Shown one piece after another: positions 28,862 through 37,288 of a DNA stretch of 37,355 bases (within the stretch, counting starts at the first letter, position 1; every line of letters begins with the position of its first letter). The notes beneath the pieces were generated by a model. That model made no database searches and had not been told where the DNA came from. It saw only the letters and a program-made list of their open reading frames with translations. The DNA lies in assembly GCF_030269445.1 (NCBI RefSeq), contig NZ_BSTJ01000013.1, positions 1 to 37,355 of the forward strand, written 5' to 3'. The position numbers and the translations under genes were made by a program. The stretch comes from Actinoallomurus iriomotensis. Lineage in GTDB: Bacteria; Actinomycetota; Actinomycetes; Streptosporangiales; Streptosporangiaceae.

Positions 28862-30931
28862 GTGAATATTCAATTCAACAGAGCTTCGGGCCGGGCTCTT
28901 TTCAGACGCCGGACCGGAGTGTCGGTCGCCGTCGTGTTGTCCTTGTCCGTAGTGACCGTGGTGCCCGCCGTCGCCGACGTCGGCGCGGACGACCGGGTCG
29001 CGGTGGCGGACGCTCGCCCCGCCTGGGCGGTCGCCTCCGCGGCCCGGGGCCACGCCGACTCCGGCACGCGACTGAACGCCCGGGTCTACCTCGCCGGACG
29101 GGACCCGCGAGGACTGAACGCGTTCGTCGCCTCGGTGTCGGATCCGAAGAGCCGCGCTTACCGGCACTTCCTCACCCCGGCCCAGTACAGGGCGCGATTC
29201 GGGCCCACCGACGCCCAGACCACCGCGGTCCGGTCCTGGCTCGAGTCCGCGGGGCTGACCGTCACCGGATCCAACCAGCACTACGTCTCGGTGCGCGGCT
29301 CGGTCGCCCAGGCGGAGAAGGCGTTCGGGACGACCATCGACGACTACCCGGACGCCACCGCCAAGGGCGCCACCCACTACGCCCCGGCGGGGCGGGTCAC
29401 CGTGCCGGCCTCGATCTCCTCCGCGGTCCTCGGCGTCACCGGCCTCGACAACGGTTCTCACCGGACGAGACCACTCGTCGCGAACGACGGCGCCGTGCGG
29501 AACAGCGCCACGCAACGGGACGACACCCTGCCCGGACCGCCCTCGGCCGTACTGCGGGCCGGTCCGTGCTCTGCTTATTACGGCCAGAACCCGGCGAAGG
29601 ACAAGCCTCCGACGTACGGTCGCACCGGGGTCTGGACGAACTGCGGTTACACCCCGCAGCAGTTCCGTTCGGCGTACCGCCTGAGCAACGACCTCACCGG
29701 CGCGGGCCAGACCGTGGCGATCGTGGACGCCTACGCCTCGCCGACGATCGAGTCCGACATCAGCACCTTCACCAAGAACCACGGCGTCGCGAACCTCAAG
29801 CCGGGCCAGTTCACCCAGAGCCTGCCCAGCGCCTGGAACAGCGTGAGTGAGTGCGGCGGCAACTCCTGGTACGTCGAGGAATCGATAGACGTGACCGCCG
29901 TGCACGACATCGCGCCGGACGCGAAGATCGCGTACGTGGCCGCGGCCTCGTGCAACGTGGAGGACGAGCAGGAGGCGTTGAGCCGGATCGTCGACAACAA
30001 ACTGGCCACCATCGTCACCAACTCGTGGAACCGGGACGAGGAGAGTCACACCAGCCAGGCCGAGCGGGACGCGTTCGAGCAGATCTTCAAGCAGGGCGCG
30101 GCCGAGGGCATCGGCTTCTACTTCAGCAGCGGTGACTGCGGCGCGGACGACCCGAACACCGGGTGCCCGGTGTACACCGACGGCCCGTACACCGAGTTTC
30201 CGCCCTCCGACCCCTATGTGACCGCGGTCGGCGGCACCAGCCTGGCGGTCGGCTCCGACGGCAGGCAGCTGTGGCAGACCGGCTGGAACAACGTCGCCTC
30301 CAACCTCACCCCGGACGGCACCGCCTGGACTCCCGAGCCGGGCACCGGCTACCCGTCGACGTACCTCAGCGGCGCCGGCGGTGGCACCAGCGTCCTGTAT
30401 CCCCAGCCGTCGTACCAGGCGAACGTGGTGCCCGAGAGCCTGTCGAAGACCCTGCCGAACGGCAAGCCGCTGACCAGCCCGATGCGGGTGGTGCCGGACG
30501 TGGCCGCGGACGCGGACAACAACACGGGCATCCTCGCCGGTTCGACGCAACACTTCCCCGACGGCACGGACCGCTACCACGAGACCCGGTGGGGCGGCAC
30601 CAGCCTGGCCGCGCCGCTCTTCGCCGGGATCCAGGCGGTGACCCAGCAGGTCATCGGCGCGCCCTTCGGATTCGCCAACCCGGCGATCTACGCCCAGCAC
30701 GGCACCGCGGCGTTCGATGACGTCACCGACACACCGGGCGGTCCCAACCTGCTCCTCGGCGTGGTCCGCAACGACTACACCAACCCCTCCGACCCGAACA
30801 GCCCGCTCATCACCCGGGCCCAGACCTTCGGCCACAACGGCCTGACCCACGCGACCACCGGTTACGACAATGTGACCGGCCTCGGCTCACCGGGCGCGAA
30901 GTACTTCACGGCCTACGGCTCCCGCCCGTAG
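28862..30931 (+). CDS. Secreted S53 family peptidase (sedolisin/kumamolisin-like)
   Basis: The 689-aa preproenzyme starts with a Sec signal peptide (RRR, then hydrophobic 20-34, probable cleavage after AVA, Ala38). The pro-domain (about 60-200) reads LTPAQYRARFGPTDAQT and YVSVRGSVAQAEKAFGTTIDDY. The catalytic domain contains Glu339 and Asp343 (VEESIDV), oxyanion Asp425 in SSGDCG, and nucleophile Ser581 in GGTSLAAPLFAG, the Ser-Glu-Asp triad of S53. The final DNVTGLGSPG segment belongs to the calcium site. The family consists of acid-active endopeptidases or tripeptidyl peptidases. GTG 28862 is chosen for the AAAGGA at 28851-28856; upstream codons do not fit a signal peptide. It is monocistronic with a strong terminator. 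Confidence 0.94.
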   Translation: MNIQFNRASGRALFRRRTGVSVAVVLSLSVVTVVPAVADVGADDRVAVADARPAWAVASAARGHADSGTRLNARVYLAGRDPRGLNAFVASVSDPKSRAYRHFLTPAQYRARFGPTDAQTTAVRSWLESAGLTVTGSNQHYVSVRGSVAQAEKAFGTTIDDYPDATAKGATHYAPAGRVTVPASISSAVLGVTGLDNGSHRTRPLVANDGAVRNSATQRDDTLPGPPSAVLRAGPCSAYYGQNPAKDKPPTYGRTGVWTNCGYTPQQFRSAYRLSNDLTGAGQTVAIVDAYASPTIESDISTFTKNHGVANLKPGQFTQSLPSAWNSVSECGGNSWYVEESIDVTAVHDIAPDAKIAYVAAASCNVEDEQEALSRIVDNKLATIVTNSWNRDEESHTSQAERDAFEQIFKQGAAEGIGFYFSSGDCGADDPNTGCPVYTDGPYTEFPPSDPYVTAVGGTSLAVGSDGRQLWQTGWNNVASNLTPDGTAWTPEPGTGYPSTYLSGAGGGTSVLYPQPSYQANVVPESLSKTLPNGKPLTSPMRVVPDVAADADNNTGILAGSTQHFPDGTDRYHETRWGGTSLAAPLFAGIQAVTQQVIGAPFGFANPAIYAQHGTAAFDDVTDTPGGPNLLLGVVRNDYTNPSDPNSPLITRAQTFGHNGLTHATTGYDNVTGLGSPGAKYFTAYGSRP

Positions 30932-30943
30932 AACCGGCGGCCC

Positions 30944-30998
30944 GGCCGCCCGCCCCCTCCGCAGGGCTCACCGAGTCCGCGGAGCGGGGCGGACGGCC
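30944..30998. terminator. Large GC hairpin terminator
   Basis: Bases 30944-30962 pair with 30979-30998 with one mismatch and one bulge around a ~16-nt loop. It lies 13 bp after the peptidase stop and before the convergent MFS gene. The rest of 30999-31107 shows nothing else that I can name. Confidence 0.8.
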
Positions 30999-31107
30999 GC
31001 CCGCCCGCGTCGGCCACCTTCCGACTTACCTTGCATTTCGGTTGATCACGACTCGGTGATGGCGAGGTCAGGTGGACCCTGCTGCGACCACGGTCACCGA
31101 TGAGGTG

Positions 31108-32577
31108 TCACGTCTCGGTCGGTCGGATGGTGGGGCGGGGAGGGATCAGTACGGTGGGCACGAGTGCGATCGCGGCGATTCCGAACGTCCACCACAGGGT
31201 GTGGGCGAAGGCGTCGGTCAGTACGGAAAGTGCGTGCGGTGTGCGGGTTTTGGCGGCGTCGGTGAGGGTGGTGCTGCGATGCAGACCGGCGCGGAGGTAG
31301 ATCTGCAGGATCACGGCCAGCGCCGCCGTGCCGACCGAGGTGCCGACCCGGGCCAGGATATTGGCTGTCGTGGTCGCCGAGGGCATTTCGCTACGGTTCA
31401 GCCCTTGGAATGCGGCGGCCATCAAAGGAGGGGCGATCATTCCGTGCCCCAGCCCGATGGTGAACAGTGAGGCGGTGAGCACTGTTGTGCTGGTGTCGGC
31501 CTGTAGTTGGGTGAAGGGGACCGTACCGAGCATCATGATGAGCAGCCCGGCCAGCGTGACGCCTCGTGGCCCGCTGCGGTCGGTCATTCGCCCTGCCATC
31601 GGCATTGTGAGCATCGCGCCGAGGCCGAACGGGGCGAGCAGCAGTCCGGTCGCCGCCGGGCTGCGGCCCTGGACGGTCTGGAAGTAGATCGGCAGCACGA
31701 CGAGCAGCCCGAACACGGCCGCGCTGTAGGTGAACAATGCGGCCACGCTGGTGGTGAAGGCGCGGTGGCGGAAGGTGGTGACGTCGACCAGCGGACGCGT
31801 GTTTCCGCCGGCCATGCGGATCGCGCGGATCGTGAACACCGCGAGCAAAAGCAGCCCGGTGGCAGTGCCTGCGAGCAGGCGCAGGTTGTCGTTGCCTGCC
31901 TGGGACAGGCCGTAGACGAGTGCGGCAAGTCCCGGTGACAGCAAGGCCAGCCCGGTGATGTCGATGCGATCGCCGGCTTCGCGGTCTGGATCGCGCGGCA
32001 GCAGCCGGACGGCGAGCAACAGCGCGACGGCGCCGACCGGGAGGTTGATGAGGAACAGCCACCGCCAGGACAGGGTGTCCAGAATCGCGCCGCCGAGGAC
32101 GGGGCCCAGCACCGGAGCGAGCATCGCGGGCACGGAGATGACCGTCATCATCCGGCCCATCCGCTGCGGTCCGGCCGCTGTGGCAAGCATGGTCTGGCCG
32201 ACCGGCATGAGGAGCCCGCCGCCGAAACCCTGGAGGACGCGGAAGATGATCAGGCTCAAGACCGACCAGGACGCCCCGCAAAGCGCGGACCCCCCGATGA
32301 ACAGGACCAGCGCTGTGATCCACATGGTCTTGGCGCCGAAGCGGCGTATGGTCCACGCGGTCAGAGGGATGCTCATCGACAGGGCCAGTGTGTAGCCGGT
32401 GAGCGTCCATTGGATGGTCGACAGCGGGGTCTGAAAGTCGTGCGCGAGCTTGTTGATCGCGACGTTGACGATCGTGGTGTCCAGGACCGTCATGATGGCG
32501 CCGACCACGATCGCCAGGGCGATCCGCTTCAACTCCGGTTCGATGGCGGTGGTGGCCGGTTGGGTTCGGCTGGTCAT
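31108..32577 (-). CDS. MFS drug exporter, DHA2 family (14 TM helices)
   Basis: The 489-aa transporter has the EmrB/QacA-type pattern: TM1 motif VLDTTIVNVAINKL (Asp33), TM2 QWTLTGYTLALSMSIPLTAW, the loop 2-3 motif IRRFGAKTMW, TM4 RVLQGFGGGLLMPVGQTM, and antiporter motif C LAPVLGPVLGGAI in TM5 (DHA signature), then SWRWLFLINLPVG. Fourteen helices fit the length. It should export toxic compounds by proton antiport. ATG 32577 has only a weak ribosome site. It follows the NTF2-like gene by 78 bp, with a hairpin between them, and probably falls under the divergent TetR regulator. Confidence 0.93.
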   Translation of the reverse strand: MTSRTQPATTAIEPELKRIALAIVVGAIMTVLDTTIVNVAINKLAHDFQTPLSTIQWTLTGYTLALSMSIPLTAWTIRRFGAKTMWITALVLFIGGSALCGASWSVLSLIIFRVLQGFGGGLLMPVGQTMLATAAGPQRMGRMMTVISVPAMLAPVLGPVLGGAILDTLSWRWLFLINLPVGAVALLLAVRLLPRDPDREAGDRIDITGLALLSPGLAALVYGLSQAGNDNLRLLAGTATGLLLLAVFTIRAIRMAGGNTRPLVDVTTFRHRAFTTSVAALFTYSAAVFGLLVVLPIYFQTVQGRSPAATGLLLAPFGLGAMLTMPMAGRMTDRSGPRGVTLAGLLIMMLGTVPFTQLQADTSTTVLTASLFTIGLGHGMIAPPLMAAAFQGLNRSEMPSATTTANILARVGTSVGTAALAVILQIYLRAGLHRSTTLTDAAKTRTPHALSVLTDAFAHTLWWTFGIAAIALVPTVLIPPRPTIRPTET

Positions 32578-32617
32578 GGTCGGCTGATCTTTCTGACGGC
32601 TCGCTCTTTGGCTGGTG

Positions 32618-32649
32618 CCGGCCGCCGGGTCGCGCCGCCCGGCGGCCGG
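32618..32649. terminator. 12-bp hairpin between the NTF2-like and MFS genes
   Basis: CCGGCCGCCGGG (32618-32629) pairs perfectly with 32638-32649 around an 8-nt loop. Lying inside a probable operon, it may be a partial terminator or RNA-stability element that lowers MFS expression relative to the first gene. Confidence 0.5.
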
Positions 32650-32655
32650 GCGCGT

Positions 32656-33069
32656 TCAGGCCAGTAGTTCGGCGAACTGGCCGGGGTTGAGATAGCCGCG
32701 GGACAGCAGGATCTTGCCGTCGCGGACCCGCAGGATGAGAAGTTGCGGGATGCGGAACCCGGCTCCAGTGGAGACGACGATGCCGACGACCTCGTACTCG
32801 GCGATGATCACTTCAGGGTCGGTGGTCTCCCATACCTGAACGTTCTCGAAGCCCTGGTACTTCACCGGGGACTGGCCGCCTTGGGCGTCCATCATCTGGC
32901 GGAGGGCTTCTCGCCCCTCGATGCGGGCCGGGGCGCCGGCCGGAGCGAACGGGATCTCGTGCACCGCGTTCTCCGCGTAGAGGTCGACGGCGGCCGCCTC
33001 GTCGGTGACGGTGAGCTCGTGCATCCGCGCGAGGACCTCGCGGGGAGTGAGAGTGGCCGAAGATGACAT
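32656..33069 (-). CDS. NTF2-like (SnoaL-type) small protein
   Basis: The 137-aa product has the NTF2-like cone fold: an N-terminal helix pair (LTPREVLARMHELTVTDEAAAVDLYAEN), AVHEIPFAPAGAPARIEGREALRQMM, then strands with VIIAEYEVVGIVV, FRIPQLLILRVRDGKILLSRGYLNPGQF. The family contains polyketide cyclases, dehalogenase-like enzymes and ligand-binding proteins. The function here is unknown, but linkage to an exporter and a TetR gene suggests handling of the same small molecule. ATG 33069 has AGGAG 8 nt ahead. It is divergent from the TetR gene across two operators. Confidence 0.87.
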   Translation of the reverse strand: MSSSATLTPREVLARMHELTVTDEAAAVDLYAENAVHEIPFAPAGAPARIEGREALRQMMDAQGGQSPVKYQGFENVQVWETTDPEVIIAEYEVVGIVVSTGAGFRIPQLLILRVRDGKILLSRGYLNPGQFAELLA

Positions 33070-33133
33070 GCGTGATCTCCTGATCGAAGGCGCTGGGGAT
33101 GAACGTCGCGTAGATCGCGTGCCGGGATATATT

Positions 33134-33149
33134 CGGGGTGGCGACCCCG
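33134..33149. promoter_or_regulatory. Operator 1 (CGGGGT-N4-ACCCCG) for TetR/NTF2-MFS
   Basis: CGGGGT (33134-33139) and ACCCCG (33144-33149) form a perfect dyad. It abuts TATATC on the minus strand (33132-33127 region), a possible -10 box for the NTF2-MFS operon. Confidence 0.75.
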
Positions 33150-33162
33150 GATCGGGAATATA

Positions 33163-33178
33163 CGGGGTCCTTACCCCG
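33163..33178. promoter_or_regulatory. Operator 2 (CGGGGT-N4-ACCCCG) before the TetR gene
   Basis: The same dyad with spacer CCTT lies 29 bp from operator 1, 21 bp before the TetR start codon. AATATAC precedes it and can act as the -10 region of the TetR promoter, so the repressor would control itself. Confidence 0.75.
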
Positions 33179-33199
33179 GTTGTCTATCGAAGGGGCGTT

Positions 33200-33802
33200 A
33201 TGGTCGCGGATGACATCTCTGGGCACGCTCGGGAACGAGCGAGGCCGATGCGGGCGGATGCCCGGCGCAACCGGGAGAGGCTTCTGGAGGTCGCGCGTGA
33301 GTGCTTCGCGACGGAGGGCGTGTCCGTACCGGTCGATGAGATCGCCCGCCGGGCCGGGCTGGGTGCGGGCACGATGCACCGGCACTTCCCGACCAAGGAG
33401 TCGCTGTTCGAGGCCATCGTGCTCAGCCATATCGCCCAGCTGGTGGACGAGGCGCGCAGTCTGGCCGAGGCCGAGGATCCTGGCGAGGCGTTCTTCGGCT
33501 TCTGCCTCGGCATGGTCGAACGCGGGATGAAGAACCGGGGGCTGGCCGAGATTCTGGCCGGAGCCGGCATCGACGCGAAGGCCAGGATCGCGGCCGAGAC
33601 CGAGCAACTGGATCGAGCGCTGGAACGGCTGGTGGAACGAGCCCAAGGCAGCGGCCAGGTCCGCGCTGACATCGGCATCGCCGACGTGCGTGCCTTGCTG
33701 AACAGCATTCATACCGCCGCGGAACGAGAACAGGGTGACCGGCGGATGGCGCTGCGCATGATGACTGTCATCTGCGACGGCCTGCGCGCGAATCCGCGTT
33801 AG
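33200..33802 (+). CDS. TetR/AcrR family regulator
   Basis: The 200-aa product has an HTH at about 18-64: MRADARRNRERLLEVARECFATEGVSVPVDEIARRAGLGAGTMHRHFPTKESLFEAIV, followed by a helical ligand domain (TetR_C_33-like SBD: LAEILAGAGIDAKARIAAETEQLDRALERLV). ATG 33200 has GAAGGGG at 33189-33195. Open codons further upstream run through the operators and are not coding. It is divergent from the NTF2-like/MFS operon, which it should repress through the two operators. Confidence 0.92.
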   Translation: MVADDISGHARERARPMRADARRNRERLLEVARECFATEGVSVPVDEIARRAGLGAGTMHRHFPTKESLFEAIVLSHIAQLVDEARSLAEAEDPGEAFFGFCLGMVERGMKNRGLAEILAGAGIDAKARIAAETEQLDRALERLVERAQGSGQVRADIGIADVRALLNSIHTAAEREQGDRRMALRMMTVICDGLRANPR

Positions 33803-34190
33803 CGAGGAGCCTCGGCTTCGTCCGGGGCGGCTTTCGGCCGGATGTCCGCGGCTCGTCCCACTGATTCATCGGGCGCGGGTTCGGTCGAGGTGTTCCCGGC
33901 TGAACTTTCCGGTGCCGTCCTCGATGGCCGGGATCGCCGCTCCGCGGACGAGCCGGGGGCAGGCCGCCGATCATTCCTCCGCCGCGCTGGTCGTAGCGGA
34001 ACGCATCCCGCGAAGCGGCAGCGATCTCAGGCGGCAGATGACGACGTGGATGCCGGTAGGCCGCCGGCCAGCGCACGTTCGTCGTCACGATCGGATCCGG
34101 GGAGGCCGCCAGCCGGTACTCCCACCTCACCAGCGCACGCCGCTCGCTCAGAGCGAACGACCTCCGGGAAATAGATCGCGGCTCTCCTTT
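33803..34190. other. 388-bp gene-free stretch before lon
   Basis: No gene is supported here. On the minus strand from about 34140 to 33980, codons with high GC3 read RWEYRLAASPDPIVTTNV, then WPAAYRHPRRHLPPEIAAAS and FRYDQRGGGMIGG. This could be a remnant of an unidentified gene, but it has no start and becomes Arg/Pro-rich afterwards. The lon promoter must lie near the right end. Confidence 0.35.
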
Positions 34191-34211
34191 CTTGAGTGTG
34201 AGTGACTCAAG
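34191..34211. promoter_or_regulatory. HAIR element (HspR operator) of lon
   Basis: CTTGAGT (34191-34197), seven bases, then ACTCAAG (34205-34211) is an exact match to the HspR-associated inverted repeat CTTGAGT-N7-ACTCAAG. It ends 13 bp before the lon start and overlaps the expected transcription start. In Streptomyces HspR represses dnaK, clpB and lon through this site, so heat-shock induction of lon is expected here. Confidence 0.95.
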
Positions 34212-34224
34212 CTTTGGAGGCCTG

Positions 34225-36612
34225 ATGAGCAAGACCGTCACCCTGCCGGTGCTGCCGCTCGACGACGAGGTCGTGCTGCCCGCGATGGTCGTGCCGTTGT
34301 CTCTTACGGACGATGAGGTACGAGGGGCGATCGAGGCGGCGCGCACCACGGCGCTGCCGGATGACACGGATGACAAGCCGCAGGTGCTCATCGTGCCTCG
34401 GCTGAACGGGAAATATGCCGCCGTCGGCACGCTGGCGGCGATTGAGCAGATCGGGCGGCTGCCGGGTGGGGACCCGGGGGCCGTCGTACGCGGTGTGGCG
34501 CGGGTGCGGATCGGCACCGGCACCTCCGGCCCCGGCAAGGCGCTGTGGGTCGAGGGCACCGTCGTGGAGGACACCGGGCTCGGCGAGCGGGCCGAAGAGC
34601 TGGCCAGGGAGTACCGGGCCCTGGTCATCGGCGTGCTGGAGAAGCGCGGCGCCTGGCAGGTCATCGACATGATCCGCCAGATCGAGGATCCGTCGGTGAT
34701 GGCCGACCGGTCCGGGTACGCGTCCTACCTCGACGCCGAGCAGAAGACGCAGATCCTCGAGACCGCCGACGTGCCCGAGCGGCTGGAGCTGGCGATCGGC
34801 TGGACGCGTGCGCACCTCGCCGAGCTGGACGTCGCCGAGACGATCCGCAAGGACGTCGAGGAGGGCGTGGAGAAGCAGCAGAAGGAGTTCCTGCTCCGCC
34901 AGCAGCTCGCCGCCATCCGCAAGGAGCTGGGCGAGCTCAGCGGCGACCCCTCCAGCGAGGAGGAGGACTACCGCGCTCGCGTGGAGGCCGCCGACCTGCC
35001 GGAGAAGGTGCGCGAGGCCGCGCTGAAGGAGGTCGACAAGCTCGAGCGGACCGCCGAGCAGTCGCCCGAGGTCGGCTGGATCCGCACCTGGCTCGACACG
35101 GTCCTCGACATCCCGTGGAACGAGCGGAGCGAGGACGCGTACGACATCGTCGGCGCCCGGGAGATCCTCGACGAGGACCACACCGGCCTCGACGACGTCA
35201 AGGATCGCATCGTCGAGTACCTCGCCGTGCGCAAGCGGCGTGAGGAGCGCGGGCTCGGCGTGATCGGCGGACGGCGTTCCGGCGCCGTGCTGGCCCTCGT
35301 CGGGCCGCCCGGGGTCGGCAAGACGTCGCTCGGCGAGAGCGTGGCACGCGCGATGGGCCGCAAGTTCGTCCGTGTCGCGCTCGGCGGCGTACGCGACGAG
35401 GCGGAGATCCGCGGCCACCGCCGCACGTACGTCGGGGCGCTGCCCGGCCGGATCGTGCGCGCGATCCGCGAGGCGGGCTCGATGAACCCGGTCGTGCTGC
35501 TCGACGAGATCGACAAGGTCGGCGCGGACTACCGTGGCGACCCGACGGCCGCCCTGCTCGAGGTGCTGGACCCGGCGCAGAACCACACGTTCCGCGACCA
35601 CTACCTCGAGGTGGAGCTCGACCTGTCCGACGTGGTCTTCCTGGCCACGGCCAACGCCCTGGAGACGATCCCGGGCCCGCTGCTGGACCGGATGGAGCTG
35701 GTCTCGCTCGACGGTTACACCGAGGACGAGAAGGTCACCATCGCCCGCGACCACCTGCTGCCGCGCCAGCTCGACAAGGCCGGCCTGACCGCGGAGGAGG
35801 TCACGGTCGGCGAGGACGCGCTGCGGCTGCTGGCGGGGGAGTACACCCGTGAGGCGGGCGTACGGAGTCTGGAGCGGTCGATCGCGCGGGTGCTCCGCAA
35901 GGTCGCGGCGAACGTCGCGTTGGAGACCGCGACCCTGCCGGTGTCGGTGGGCGCGGACGACCTGCGCGACTACCTCGGGCGGCCCCGGTTCACCCCGGAG
36001 ACCTCGCTCAAGGAGGAGGAGCGCCGTACGGCGGTGCCGGGCGTGGCCACCGGACTGGCGGTCACCGGCGCGGGCGGCGACGTGCTCTACATCGAGGCGT
36101 CGCTGGCCGACGAGGAGACCGGCGAGACCGGCGTGACGCTGACCGGCCAGCTCGGCGACGTCATGAAGGAGTCGGCCCGGATCGCGCTGTCGTACCTGCG
36201 CTCGCGCGGCGCGGAGATGGAGCTGCCGGTCGGCGACCTGAAGAACCGCGGCGTGCACATCCACGTGCCCGCCGGGGCGGTGCCCAAGGACGGGCCGAGC
36301 GCCGGCGTCACGATGACGACCGCGCTCGCGTCGCTGCTGTCCGGCCGGCTCGTACGCTCCGACGTGGCGATGACCGGCGAGGTCTCGCTGACCGGGCGCG
36401 TGCTGCCGATCGGCGGGGTCAAGCAGAAGCTGCTCGCCGCGCACCGGGCGGGGATCACCACGGTCCTCATCCCCAAGCGCAACGAGCCCGACCTGGACGA
36501 CGTGCCGGCGGAGGTGCTGGAGCAGCTGACCGTCCACGTGGCCTCCGACGTCCGCGAGGTGCTCGACTGGGCGCTGGAGCCGGCGACGACCGGACAAACG
36601 GTCGCGGCCTGA
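34225..36612 (+). CDS. lon: ATP-dependent protease LonA
   Basis: The 795-aa cytoplasmic AAA+ protease removes misfolded and regulatory proteins. The N-terminal substrate domain starts with TLPVLPLDDEVVLPAMVVPL (4-25), and a coiled region (about 215-260) contains VEKQQKEFLLRQQLAAIRKELGE. The AAA+ module has Walker A GPPGVGKT (360-367), Walker B PVVLLDEIDKVG and sensor/arginine motifs around GPLLDRMELVSLDGYT. The protease domain has the Ser692-Lys735 dyad (KDGPSAGVTM and GGVKQKLLAAHRAG). Length matches the family. ATG 34225 has GGAGG at 34216-34220. A HAIR element lies directly upstream, and a U-tract terminator follows. Confidence 0.97.
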   Translation: MSKTVTLPVLPLDDEVVLPAMVVPLSLTDDEVRGAIEAARTTALPDDTDDKPQVLIVPRLNGKYAAVGTLAAIEQIGRLPGGDPGAVVRGVARVRIGTGTSGPGKALWVEGTVVEDTGLGERAEELAREYRALVIGVLEKRGAWQVIDMIRQIEDPSVMADRSGYASYLDAEQKTQILETADVPERLELAIGWTRAHLAELDVAETIRKDVEEGVEKQQKEFLLRQQLAAIRKELGELSGDPSSEEEDYRARVEAADLPEKVREAALKEVDKLERTAEQSPEVGWIRTWLDTVLDIPWNERSEDAYDIVGAREILDEDHTGLDDVKDRIVEYLAVRKRREERGLGVIGGRRSGAVLALVGPPGVGKTSLGESVARAMGRKFVRVALGGVRDEAEIRGHRRTYVGALPGRIVRAIREAGSMNPVVLLDEIDKVGADYRGDPTAALLEVLDPAQNHTFRDHYLEVELDLSDVVFLATANALETIPGPLLDRMELVSLDGYTEDEKVTIARDHLLPRQLDKAGLTAEEVTVGEDALRLLAGEYTREAGVRSLERSIARVLRKVAANVALETATLPVSVGADDLRDYLGRPRFTPETSLKEEERRTAVPGVATGLAVTGAGGDVLYIEASLADEETGETGVTLTGQLGDVMKESARIALSYLRSRGAEMELPVGDLKNRGVHIHVPAGAVPKDGPSAGVTMTTALASLLSGRLVRSDVAMTGEVSLTGRVLPIGGVKQKLLAAHRAGITTVLIPKRNEPDLDDVPAEVLEQLTVHVASDVREVLDWALEPATTGQTVAA

Positions 36613-36642
36613 CATTTCGCCGAATGGCCTGATGGCTGCCGG

Positions 36643-36674
36643 AAGGGCGGTTCCGCGAAGGCGGGACCGCCTTT
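36643..36674 (+). terminator. Intrinsic terminator of lon
   Basis: GGCGGTTCCGC (36646-36656) pairs with 36661-36671 (one non-canonical pair) around the tetraloop GAAG, and is followed by TTTTCGTTT. It is 31 bp after the lon stop codon and is the only hairpin in the window with a clear U-tract. Confidence 0.88.
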
Positions 36675-36754
36675 TCGTTTACGCCCCGCTTAGGGGCTTC
36701 TGCGCGACAATCGGGTTCGCTAGGCCAACTGAATCGTGAACAGGGGAAAGTGAG

Positions 36755-37282
36755 ATGGCGGAACAGGACGAGCGCGATCCCCGCGAGGGCGCCACACCGG
36801 CCGGGGAGTCGCCGGCCGCACGGCCCGAGCCTCCCGCGCCGCCGGCCGGCGGCGGGCAGACGCCGCCTCCGCCGGGTCCGGGCGCGCCGCCGCCCCACGG
36901 CGGCGCGCAGGCGGAGTTCCTCGAGTCCGGCCGCACGGCCCCGCCGTACGTGGAGGGCGCCGCGCCGCCGCGGGAGTCCCGCTGGCACCGGTGGTCCTCG
37001 AACGGGACGGCACGGGCCGGCGCGCTGACCCTCGTGGCCGGCCTGATCGGCGGGCTGGTCGGCGGCGGCATCGTGGCCGCGTTCAACGACGACCACGGCT
37101 CTGACCACACGGTCCGTCTCATTCAGCGGGACGGCCGTGACTTCGGCTTCGGCCGGCGCGGCTTCGTGCCGCCGAACGGCGGCTGGGGCCAGTACCGCCG
37201 CATGCCGCAGCCGAACCAGCCACAGCAGCCGGACCAGTCGGGCACGCCGGTTCCGGTGCCTTCGCCGAAGGCGAGTGGCTGA
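36755..37282 (+). CDS. Proline-rich single-pass membrane protein, hypothetical
   Basis: The 175-aa product has a charged, Pro/Gly/Ala-rich N-terminal part (1-75, with PPPPGPGAPPPHGG), one membrane helix with GxxxG-type spacing (AGALTLVAGLIGGLVGGGIVAAF, about 88-110), and a Gly/Pro/Gln-rich outer tail (QPNQPQQPDQSG). The layout resembles the start of HtrA-like DegP proteins in actinomycetes (disordered cytoplasmic tail, Gly-rich helix), but no protease domain follows. It may be a truncated or stand-alone relative. ATG 36755 has GGGGAAAG about 6 nt ahead. The function is unknown. Confidence 0.7.
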   Translation: MAEQDERDPREGATPAGESPAARPEPPAPPAGGGQTPPPPGPGAPPPHGGAQAEFLESGRTAPPYVEGAAPPRESRWHRWSSNGTARAGALTLVAGLIGGLVGGGIVAAFNDDHGSDHTVRLIQRDGRDFGFGRRGFVPPNGGWGQYRRMPQPNQPQQPDQSGTPVPVPSPKASG

Positions 37283-37288
37283 GGCCGG

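Noticed and set aside
28862-28980. Tat signal in the S53 peptidase (FRRRTG)
   Set aside because: The residues after the arginines do not fit the RRxFLK pattern; a normal Sec signal explains the segment.
28826-30850. 674-aa minus-strand frame opposite the S53 peptidase gene
   Set aside because: Shadow of the peptidase codons; no start signal and no domain.
33005-33199. Longer start for the second TetR regulator
   Set aside because: It would include both operators and overlap the divergent NTF2-like gene; GAAGGGG precedes ATG 33200.
34207-36615. 802-aa minus-strand frame opposite lon
   Set aside because: Composition (Arg/Leu/Val/His/Gln runs) is that of the antisense of a high-GC gene; lon is certain.
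36755-37282. HtrA/DegP-like protease
   Set aside because: Only the disordered N-terminus and single helix resemble it; no trypsin-like or PDZ domain follows before the stop codon.
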